Shown piece by piece: positions 7,326 through 13,681 of a stretch of DNA of 16,846 bases. Position 1 is the stretch's first letter. The number at the start of each line of letters is the position of its first letter. Below the pieces are notes generated by a model, which worked only from the letters and a program-made list of their open reading frames with translations, was not told the DNA's origin and made no database searches. A program made the translations under genes and the position numbers. Location: positions 1 to 16,846 of the forward strand of contig DASSVP010000237.1 in NCBI GenBank assembly GCA_035705985.1, read 5' to 3'. Origin of the DNA: JACVRW01 sp035705985. GTDB lineage: Bacteria; Actinomycetota; Thermoleophilia; Solirubrobacterales; Thermoleophilaceae.

Positions 7326-9089
7326 TTAGACGGCGGCCCAGATCACGACCTGGGCGCTCCGCCCGCGGATGTCGACGCTGTCCACGTGCTCGAGTTGGCC
7401 GTCCTCGCGCGTGAGCAACTCGCGCGTCGAGTCGGCGAGGTAGATCGTGTGCGGAGTGCCCTTCGTCATCCCCTCGATGCGCGAAGCAGTGTTGGTGGTG
7501 TCGCCGATGACCGTGTACTCGAGCCGTCGCTCGGAGCCGACGTTCCCGGACATCACAGGGCCGCTGTTCAGGCCGATCCCGATGCGGAAGCGCTCGCTCT
7601 CCCCCTGCTCGGCCATCCACTCGTTGAACTCCTCGAGCGCGGGACCGGCCATCTCGCGGGCGGCTGCGAGCGCGCGGTCGGCGTGGTCGTCCATCTCTAT
7701 CGGAGCGCCGAAGACCGCCATGATCCCGTCGCCCATGAACGTGACCAAGGTCCCGCCGTGGCCGAGGATCACGTCCGTCATCATCGTCAGGTAGCGGTTG
7801 AGGACGTCGATCACGACCTCCGGGGAGCGCGCCTCGGAGTAGGTCGTGAAGCCACGCACGTCGCTGAAGAGGACCGTGACGACCTGCCGCTTCCCACCGA
7901 GGCGTAGGTCCTCGTCGACGTTCTTGAGCACCTCCGCCACCACGGGCTCGGGCACGAAACGCGAAAACACGTCGCGTACCCGTTCCCGCTCGAAGGCGTC
8001 GAGGACGAGCGCGATCGCCAGTGCGCCGGTTACGCCGAGCAGCAGGGAGGCCAGCGGATACAGGAACGAGACGATCAGGCCGCTGTTGAACACGAGCTGG
8101 ACGGCCACCGCGAAGACGACCGCCGTGAGCACGCCGTAGATCGCCGCCCGCAGCGGGCCGAGCGCGACGGCGGTGAGCGGTCCCACGAGCCCGAGCAGCA
8201 CGATCAAGCCGATGTCGAGCGCGGTCGGCGCCTCCTCGAGCGGGAAATCTCCGAGCACGGAGGCGATTGCGTTGGCCTGGACCTCCGGTCCGGCCATCTG
8301 CGCGCCATCGCCCACCGAGGTGGCGTGCGTGTCCTGGAGCGACGGCGCGGCGGCTCCGACCACCGCGATCCTCCCGTCGAACAGCCCGTCGGCGAAGTCG
8401 CCGGAGAGCAGGCGTGAGAACGAGAGATAGTCGACGACGCCCGGGTCGCCGGCGAAGTCGATCCATTCCGAGCCGTTGCCGCGGATGCGCTCGCCGCGGA
8501 ACTCCTCACTCGCGGCGATGGAGAAGCTGACCAGGCCGTCAACCTCGTACTGCAGGCGCCTGATCACTCCATCCTCGTCGTTGACGAAGTTGCTGTTGGC
8601 CGCGCGCGCCCCGATCTCGCGTAGCAGCTCGTCACCGCCGAGCACACCGCTCGCGCCGTTGCGACCGACCTCCGTCGTCGCGAGGACCACCCCGTCAGCG
8701 CGCTCGACCGCGGAGATGAGTGCATTGTCGTCCCTGACGGTCGTGGGCTCCGTGAACTGGACGTCGTAGGCGATCACCCTCGCGCCGGCCTCGCTCAGGC
8801 GGTCCACAGCTCGGGCGTGAAGCGAGCGCCGGAAGGGCCACCGCTCGCGCAGGTCGCTGAAGGTGATGTCGTCGATTCCCACCACGACGACGTCGCGCGG
8901 TGCGTCGTCGCTCCCGCGGATCTGGAAGCGCTGATCGACCGTGTCGAGCTCAGCGCCGTCGAAGACGCCGCCGGCGTAGGCGGCCACCACCACGCCGGTG
9001 AGGCCGATCGCCACGGCCGCGAAGATGATGCGCCGCAGCCGCCGCAGAGACCGCCGTCGCGGCGCGCCGTTGGAGTGCGAGTCGGCCAT
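7326..9089 (-). CDS. Membrane class III adenylate/guanylate cyclase with CHASE2 sensor domain
   Basis: This 587-residue protein is a membrane receptor cyclase. After a basic N-terminus comes TM1 (about 19-41), then an extracytoplasmic CHASE2 domain (about 45-285) with family-typical DQRFQIRG, VVVVGIDDITFSDL, WPFRRSLHA, IAYDVQF and IAVVGAAAP. Three TM helices follow (about 291-310, 314-333, 338-362), a short linker (FSRFVPEPVV), and a class III catalytic domain (about 395-587). Metal-binding aspartates are D410 (FSDVRGF) and D454 (FMGDGIM). The transition-state Asn533 and Arg537 are present in TTNTASR. The purine-selecting Lys position holds Thr450 and its partner is Thr526, so whether it makes cAMP or another product cannot be read off. 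It is expected to cyclise a nucleoside triphosphate in response to an envelope signal. The secreted FecR-like gene follows by 49 nt; DUF3307 diverges upstream. Confidence 0.92.
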   Translation of the reverse strand: MADSHSNGAPRRRSLRRLRRIIFAAVAIGLTGVVVAAYAGGVFDGAELDTVDQRFQIRGSDDAPRDVVVVGIDDITFSDLRERWPFRRSLHARAVDRLSEAGARVIAYDVQFTEPTTVRDDNALISAVERADGVVLATTEVGRNGASGVLGGDELLREIGARAANSNFVNDEDGVIRRLQYEVDGLVSFSIAASEEFRGERIRGNGSEWIDFAGDPGVVDYLSFSRLLSGDFADGLFDGRIAVVGAAAPSLQDTHATSVGDGAQMAGPEVQANAIASVLGDFPLEEAPTALDIGLIVLLGLVGPLTAVALGPLRAAIYGVLTAVVFAVAVQLVFNSGLIVSFLYPLASLLLGVTGALAIALVLDAFERERVRDVFSRFVPEPVVAEVLKNVDEDLRLGGKRQVVTVLFSDVRGFTTYSEARSPEVVIDVLNRYLTMMTDVILGHGGTLVTFMGDGIMAVFGAPIEMDDHADRALAAAREMAGPALEEFNEWMAEQGESERFRIGIGLNSGPVMSGNVGSERRLEYTVIGDTTNTASRIEGMTKGTPHTIYLADSTRELLTREDGQLEHVDSVDIRGRSAQVVIWAAV

Positions 9090-9119
9090 CCGTGCCAGTC
9101 TCGCTCAGCAGTCCGGAAT

Positions 9120-9148
9120 TTGCACGTCCCTGACGTTGCCCGTAGGGT
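9120..9148 (+). promoter_or_regulatory. Probable promoter of the DUF3307 gene
   Basis: TTGCAC (9120-9125), a 17-nt spacer and TAGGGT (9143-9148) lie 9 nt before the ATG. Only the first three -35 bases match consensus, but the spacing is ideal and the -10 equals the one predicted for the MMPL gene. The transcript would be nearly leaderless. Confidence 0.45.
9124..9136. other. 13-bp dyad in the cyclase/DUF3307 divergent region
   Basis: ACGTC-CCT-GACGT is a perfect 5-bp inverted repeat with a 3-nt centre. It overlaps the -35 box and most of the spacer of the predicted DUF3307 promoter and lies 35-47 nt before the cyclase ATG. It could be an operator for both genes, but such a short dyad may be chance in GC-rich DNA. 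Confidence 0.25.
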
Positions 9149-9157
9149 CGGGCCGCC

Positions 9158-9550
9158 ATGCCCTGGGTCGAGATCTTCACCGTATTCGCCGTCTGCCACC
9201 TCACCGGGGACTTCGCGTTTCAGACGGAGTGGCAGGCGAAGAACAAGCGCGGCGGGCTCGGCCCGAGTGCGGTCGCGCGACGAGCGCTGGGCACGCATGT
9301 GGCCACCTACACGCTCGCCTTCGTCCCGGCGTTCATCTGGTTGTGGGAGCCCCTCGGCCCGGGCGTGTTCGCGGTCGCCGCGATCATCGCCGGCACGCAC
9401 TTCGTGCAGGATGACGGCCGCCTCATCGACTCGTACATGACACACGTGAAGGGAACAATGTCCGACGTCCGTCCGCTCGTGGCGGTGGCGGTCGACCAGA
9501 CGTTCCACGCGCTCCTTCTCTTCGGCCTCGCGGTGGCGGCCGGCTCATGA
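9158..9550 (+). CDS. DUF3307-type small membrane protein
   Basis: The 130-residue product is mostly hydrophobic and matches what I know of the DUF3307 family. The hallmark HLTGDFAFQTEWQAKNK (14-30) follows a first helix; His47, a GTHFVQDD segment (79-86) and VDQTFHALLLF (112-122) follow. Three or four membrane helices are likely: about 3-20, 47-64, 68-84 and 106-127. The family has no established biochemical function; conserved His, Asp and Gln residues at the helix ends suggest a membrane-embedded polar or metal site, which is inference. The gene is divergent from the cyclase with a 68-bp gap and convergent with the MMPL gene (28-nt gap). The ATG at 9158 has no Shine-Dalgarno but sits close behind a good -10 box. 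Confidence 0.82.
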   Translation: MPWVEIFTVFAVCHLTGDFAFQTEWQAKNKRGGLGPSAVARRALGTHVATYTLAFVPAFIWLWEPLGPGVFAVAAIIAGTHFVQDDGRLIDSYMTHVKGTMSDVRPLVAVAVDQTFHALLLFGLAVAAGS

Positions 9551-9578
9551 GCCGGACTGTGCGCCGGCCTGCCCGACG

Positions 9579-12500
9579 CTAGCCCGCGGTCGCGCGAAGG
9601 TGACTGGCGTCGCGCGCGAAGATGGCGCCCTCGGTATCCAGGAGCGGCAGCTTTTCGTCGAGCCATGTCGGCAGCCACCACGCGCGGTCGCCGGCCAGCT
9701 TCATGATCGCGGGCAACAGCCCAAGGCGCACGATCGTGGCGTCGATCAGAACAGCGGTCGCGAGCCCGATCCCGAGCTGCTGGATCAGCGAGAAGCTCGA
9801 AAGCGCGAACGCGACGAAGACGGCGACCATGATCGCCGCGGCGCCGGTGACCACCCGCGCCGTCTTCGAGATGCCGAACTCGATCGCGGATATGTGCGAC
9901 TGGGTCCGCACGTACTCCTCGCGCATGCGCGTCAGCAGGAAGACCTGGTAGTCGATCGACAGCGCGAAGGTGACGACGAATATCCCGGTCACCGTGACCA
10001 CGTCGAGCTTGCCGGCGTCGCCCAGCGGCGGGTTGTCTCCGACGAAGAGGAGGGTGAGCACTCCAAACGCCGCCGCGACGGTCAGCATGTTCAGCGCAAC
10101 GGCGATCGCGGGCAATACCAGCGAGCGCAGGATTGGGATCAGCGCCAGGTAGGTGACCAGGCAGATCGCGAGGATGAGAAGCGGCAAGCGCCCGTTGTTC
10201 ACCCGAGCGAAGTCGGTCAGCTCGGGTGCGGTCCCGCCGACCGGCGCGGCGATGCCGGTCTCGCGCTGGAAGCCATGCGCGAGCTCGCGCACGTCGTCGA
10301 CGATCCGGTCCTGACGCGGATCGTTGGGCGGGACATCGGGCACGACCAGGATGCGGGCCTCCCTGCCGCCGTTGGCGCTGTCGACGAGCCCCGCGATCGC
10401 CTCGCGCTGATCGGGGCGAGCGCCCTGCAGCCCCGCGACCATCAAGTAGCCCGAGCGGAAGAACCCGGGTGAATCCTGTTCGATGGCGCGCAGGGTGCGG
10501 AGCGGCTCGAATGGCCCGCGCCGCTCCCGCAGCTGATCGCGGACGGTGCCGATCCTCGTCGAGGCGGCGCCGAGACCCTGCTGCAGCTGGAACAGCAGTG
10601 GCGCGGCGCGCGCTCCGCTCGCGCCCAGCAGCTGACCACCGGTGGACAGCAGCGACTGCGCCCCGCCCGCGAGGGCATCCAGTTGAGGCTGTACCGCCGC
10701 GACGCCGTCGCGCGCCTGACCGAGCGCCGCGGCGAGCTCCTGCTGACCGCCGGCGATAGTGCTGAGCCCGGGATCCACCACCCGCCCAGCGCCGTCCGCG
10801 ACCTGCTGCATCACGTCAGCCAACTGCCCGGCTTGGCGCACCGCGGCGTCGATCTGCTGGCCCGCGGCATCGGCGAGTTGCAGCTCGAACGCCAGGGCGG
10901 CGTCGAGGCCGGCGTAGCCGCCGAACTGAGCCGCAACGACCTCCTGCAGGCCGCCGCTGCCGCCCACGGCGGCCTGCGCCGCAGCCACATGCTCCCGCGC
11001 CTCGCGAACGGCCGGGTCCGAACTCCCGGCCGCAGCGCGATCGAGCGCCTCCAGCGCGGCATGGAGCTCGTACTCGGTGGTCTGGATCGGGATCCGCAGG
11101 AGGCTGAGCCGCGCCTGAGCATCGCGCAGCGCGCGCTGCCCGGTCATGATCGAGGGCATCAGACCATCGACGCGGCCGCTGATCTCCCTCAGGCCTGCGG
11201 CCAAGAGGCCGGCCTTCTCGCTGAGAGTCGTCGTTCCATCTGCGAGATCGCGGGCGCCGTCCTGCGCAGCCGTCAGTCCCAGCTTCAGCCGGTCCACGTC
11301 TCCGGTGCGGCTGCTCGCCCCTGCCAGCATGGCTTCACCGGAGGCGAGCAGACGCTGTGCCTCGCCGAGACCGCGGCTCACGTCGGCCGCCTGCCTGCGC
11401 GCCTCGTGCTTCGCGCGCCCGAGCTGGCGCGATCGCGATGTGAGCTCGCGCTCGGCTGACTTCAGGTCGCGTCGTGACCTGCCGATCTCCTTGGGCGCCT
11501 GACGCATCTCCGCCGTCGCGTCGGCGATCAGCCCGGGGCCGGTCACGGCCCTGATCAGCGGCAGCTTCTCGACCTGTCGCTCGAGGCGGCCGATCGCCGC
11601 GAGCCGCCGGGGGTCCAGCAGCGTCCCGCGCGGTGCCGCGAGCGCAACGTCGATCTCCGGACCGAAGTTCGCCCTGCGCAGTGCGTTGAACGCGGTGCGG
11701 CCCTCGCTGTCCTTCGGCAGCATGCGCGGATCCGCAGGGGTCGTCTCGACCCCTAGCACGGGAGCCGCAAGCAGGAGCAGGAACGCCGCCAGCAGGCCGG
11801 CGGCCAGCGCCGCCCGACGGCTCACCCGGCTGACGACTCGTGAGATGGCGCCGCCCTCGGTGCGCGCTCCGCCTATCTGCCACTTGTTGATCCGATGGCC
11901 GAGCAGGCTCGTGGCAGCCGGCGCGACGAGGATTGCGCCGACCATGCTGAGGACGGTCACGACCCCCATCCCGAGCGCCATCGACAACAGGACCGTGCCG
12001 GGGGACAGGAAGTAGGCGACCACGATGATGGCCAGGAGCACAAGGCCGGCGAAGTTCGCGGTTCGGCCCGCGGTGTTCGCCGCGATCGAGGCCGCCTGTT
12101 TGGGAGCGTAGCCCTCCGCGAGACTGGAACGGAAGCGGGTGACGATCAGTAGCGAGTAGTCGACGCCCAGCGCCAACCCGATCATCGACGCCGCGCTCAA
12201 TGCGACCGCATCGACGTCGGTGAACTCGAGGATCACCGAGATCACCCCGAAGCCCGTGATGACCGTGCCCGCGGCGATGAGCAGCGGGACGCCCGCGGCC
12301 ACCGGACTTCGGAACACCAGCAGGAGGACGAGAACCAATATCGGCGCTGCGATCAGCTCGCCCTTGTGCAGCGCCTCGACCGACGACTTGTTCACCTCGC
12401 TGCCGAGCGACGCGATTCCCGCCACGTGGGCACGGAGCGGCGTGTGGACGCGCGCATGGACGAAGTCCTCGAGCGGCCCGATGACGGTATTGATGTTGCC

Positions 12501-12881
12501 ACCGGGCGGGATGCGCAGGTCGACGTTGATCGCCGCCTGCCGCGGACTGGGCCGAAGCGCCTCCACCTGCTCGGCGCGGGGACTCCACGGAGAAATCGCG
12601 CGGGTCCCGGCGCGGCGCTGGAGCGCGTCCGCAACCTGAGGGCCCTGGCGATCGATCTCGCGCGCGGGCCCCTCCAGCAAGACGATCAGCGCCTCGTTGA
12701 AGCTCCCCTCGCGCACGTCTCGCCATTCCGAGGACTCGGTACCGGGGATGAACAACAGCGAGGGCTGCACCCTGTCCTCGACGCCCCGGCCGATCAACCC
12801 CAAGACCGCGACGACCATGGTCCAGCCCACGAGCACCGGCACGGCGTGGCGAACGGCGAAGCGCGCGACCACCGTGATCAA
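9579..12881 (-). CDS. MMPL/RND-family transporter with large coiled-coil extracytoplasmic loop
   Basis: The predicted 1100-residue transporter has two MMPL halves. TM1 is at about 9-32, followed by a first porter domain, then TM2-6 (about 176-326) with GVDYSLLIVTRFR (239-251), and TM7 (about 356-377). A second extracytoplasmic region runs from about 378 to 899, and TM8-12 (about 899-1063) carry SIDYQVFLLTRMREEY (975-990). The paired Asp-Tyr motifs (D241/Y242 and D977/Y978) are the proton-relay residues of this family. About 330 residues (465-795) of the second loop are Ala/Gln/Leu/Arg-rich and look coiled-coil. It probably uses proton motive force to export lipid or a hydrophobic compound; the substrate is unknown. 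I chose TTG at 12881 because GGGAGG lies 8 nt upstream. The frame runs open to an ATG at 13016, inside the divergent regulator gene, so that start is unlikely. Confidence 0.9.
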   Translation of the reverse strand: MITVVARFAVRHAVPVLVGWTMVVAVLGLIGRGVEDRVQPSLLFIPGTESSEWRDVREGSFNEALIVLLEGPAREIDRQGPQVADALQRRAGTRAISPWSPRAEQVEALRPSPRQAAINVDLRIPPGGNINTVIGPLEDFVHARVHTPLRAHVAGIASLGSEVNKSSVEALHKGELIAAPILVLVLLLVFRSPVAAGVPLLIAAGTVITGFGVISVILEFTDVDAVALSAASMIGLALGVDYSLLIVTRFRSSLAEGYAPKQAASIAANTAGRTANFAGLVLLAIIVVAYFLSPGTVLLSMALGMGVVTVLSMVGAILVAPAATSLLGHRINKWQIGGARTEGGAISRVVSRVSRRAALAAGLLAAFLLLLAAPVLGVETTPADPRMLPKDSEGRTAFNALRRANFGPEIDVALAAPRGTLLDPRRLAAIGRLERQVEKLPLIRAVTGPGLIADATAEMRQAPKEIGRSRRDLKSAERELTSRSRQLGRAKHEARRQAADVSRGLGEAQRLLASGEAMLAGASSRTGDVDRLKLGLTAAQDGARDLADGTTTLSEKAGLLAAGLREISGRVDGLMPSIMTGQRALRDAQARLSLLRIPIQTTEYELHAALEALDRAAAGSSDPAVREAREHVAAAQAAVGGSGGLQEVVAAQFGGYAGLDAALAFELQLADAAGQQIDAAVRQAGQLADVMQQVADGAGRVVDPGLSTIAGGQQELAAALGQARDGVAAVQPQLDALAGGAQSLLSTGGQLLGASGARAAPLLFQLQQGLGAASTRIGTVRDQLRERRGPFEPLRTLRAIEQDSPGFFRSGYLMVAGLQGARPDQREAIAGLVDSANGGREARILVVPDVPPNDPRQDRIVDDVRELAHGFQRETGIAAPVGGTAPELTDFARVNNGRLPLLILAICLVTYLALIPILRSLVLPAIAVALNMLTVAAAFGVLTLLFVGDNPPLGDAGKLDVVTVTGIFVVTFALSIDYQVFLLTRMREEYVRTQSHISAIEFGISKTARVVTGAAAIMVAVFVAFALSSFSLIQQLGIGLATAVLIDATIVRLGLLPAIMKLAGDRAWWLPTWLDEKLPLLDTEGAIFARDASHLRATAG

Positions 12882-12889
12882 CCGTCGTA

Positions 12890-12895
12890 CCTCCC
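12890..12895 (-). promoter_or_regulatory. Ribosome binding site that fixes the MMPL start at TTG
   Basis: The minus strand reads GGGAGG, then 8 nt, then TTG at 12881-12879. It is the best Shine-Dalgarno match noted in the window. It favours this TTG over the GTG 9 nt further in and over the ATG at 13016. Confidence 0.65.
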
Positions 12896-12918
12896 GAAAG
12901 CGGGCGAGCCCATGAGCG

Positions 12919-12947
12919 ACCCTAACCCGCAACCGCGATGCCAACAA
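12919..12947 (-). promoter_or_regulatory. Probable promoter of the MMPL gene
   Basis: On the minus strand TTGTTG (12942-12947) is followed by 17 nt and TAGGGT (12919-12924). A start about 7 nt later leaves a leader of roughly 30 nt containing the GGGAGG ribosome site. The -10 box overlaps the left arm of the inverted repeat at 12921-12957. Confidence 0.5.
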
Positions 12948-12957
12948 CCGGGTTAGG
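12921..12957. repeat. 8-bp inverted repeat spanning the divergent MMPL/regulator promoters
   Basis: CCTAACCC (12921-12928) and GGGTTAGG (12950-12957) are perfect inverted copies separated by 21 bp. Each arm overlaps the -10 box of one of the two divergent promoters, so the promoters mirror each other. This may simply reflect identical -10 contexts, or may be a shared operator. It is not a Crp-type TGTGA-N6-TCACA site. Confidence 0.6.
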
Positions 12958-12959
12958 AT
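12954..12959 (+). promoter_or_regulatory. Probable -10 box of the Crp/Fnr-type regulator gene
   Basis: TAGGAT lies within GGGTTAGGAT. The transcript would start near 12966, downstream of the ATG at 12938 and just before an AAGGA ribosome site (12970-12974). This supports a shorter protein than the longest open frame. No good -35 is seen. Confidence 0.45.
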
Positions 12960-12985
12960 CGAGTCCGGTAAGGATTTGCCTGGTT

Positions 12986-13681
12986 TTGAGCCTCCCGCAC
13001 GACACGGTGGTCGCACTGCTCGACGAAGTCGACCTGTTCGAGGCGCTGACGGATCACGAGATCGACGCCCTCGCCCACAAGGTGGAGACGGTCAGTTGGG
13101 AGGCCGGTACCACCATCTTCGAGGAGGGCGACCGCGGCGACGCCTGCTACGTGATCCACAGCGGACAGGTGAAGGTGATGCGGCGCCTCGTGGACGGTCA
13201 GCCGATCGCGCTCGCGCAGGTCGGGCACGGCGCGATCGTCGGTGTGCTCGCCCTGTTCGCGAGCGATCGCCGGTCGGCAACCTTGCAGGCGGTTGACCAG
13301 ACGACCGCGATCGCGATCTCGCGCGAGGATCTGATGGCGATCCTGCATGGCAATGCGGAGGCGGCGATCAGCATGGCCGTTCACGTCGCCCGGCTCCTGC
13401 AGCGGGCTGAGGACCGTCAGTTCGCGACCGCGACGTCGACCGTGAATGGTCGGATCCTGGCAACGCTGCTCGCCCAGGTCGAGGCGCGACAGGTCGGCCA
13501 CCCGGGCGAGGAGAACCTCGAGCTCGTGGGCAGTACGAGCGACCTCGCGCGGCTGGCGGGAGCGCAAAAGGATGACACTGCGCGCTTGCTGCATTGGCTC
13601 GAGAACGAGGGTGTGATCAGCCTCAAGCGTGGACGGATCATCGTCCGTTCGCCGGCTGCACTCAGGGGGCATCTCGGCTGA
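12986..13681 (+). CDS. Crp/Fnr-family transcription regulator, non-canonical effector site
   Basis: From TTG at 12986 the product has 231 residues, the normal Crp/Fnr length. An N-terminal cyclic-nucleotide-binding-type beta roll (about 10-120) contains FEEGDRGDACYVIHSGQVKV (45-64) and DRRSATLQA (94-102). A long dimerisation helix follows (about 122-145), then a winged HTH (about 150-225) with STSDLARLAGAQKDDTARLL and WLENEGVISLKRGRIIV. The phosphate-binding Arg-Ser is kept (R96, S97), but the GE of the phosphate-binding cassette reads GV (G86, V87), so the ribose-contacting Glu of Crp is missing. No Fnr-type Cys cluster is seen. The start is uncertain: AAGGA lies 11 nt before this TTG and 5 nt before a CTG at 12980, while ATG 12938 lies upstream of the predicted promoter. 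It diverges from the MMPL gene and overlaps the next gene by 4 nt. Confidence 0.88.
   Translation: MSLPHDTVVALLDEVDLFEALTDHEIDALAHKVETVSWEAGTTIFEEGDRGDACYVIHSGQVKVMRRLVDGQPIALAQVGHGAIVGVLALFASDRRSATLQAVDQTTAIAISREDLMAILHGNAEAAISMAVHVARLLQRAEDRQFATATSTVNGRILATLLAQVEARQVGHPGEENLELVGSTSDLARLAGAQKDDTARLLHWLENEGVISLKRGRIIVRSPAALRGHLG
13664..13669 (+). promoter_or_regulatory. Ribosome binding site supporting a CTG start for the downstream gene
   Basis: AGGGGG lies 8 nt before the CTG at 13678, within the last codons of the regulator gene. No ATG, GTG or TTG in the downstream frame is near it, and the CTG begins exactly where a normal signal peptide would. Confidence 0.45.

Noticed and set aside
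9551..9568. Hairpin GCCGG/CCGGC between the DUF3307 and MMPL gene ends as a bidirectional terminator
   Set aside because: The stem is only 5 bp with an 8-nt loop and no T tract, easily expected by chance at this GC content.
12882..12985. Crp-type binding site in the MMPL/regulator promoter region
   Set aside because: No TGTGA-N6-TCACA-like sequence is present. The inverted repeat has a 21-bp spacer, too wide for one Crp-type site.
12882..13016. Upstream ATG extending the MMPL protein by 45 residues
   Set aside because: It would start inside the divergent regulator gene and upstream of the predicted promoter, while a strong GGGAGG precedes the TTG at 12881.
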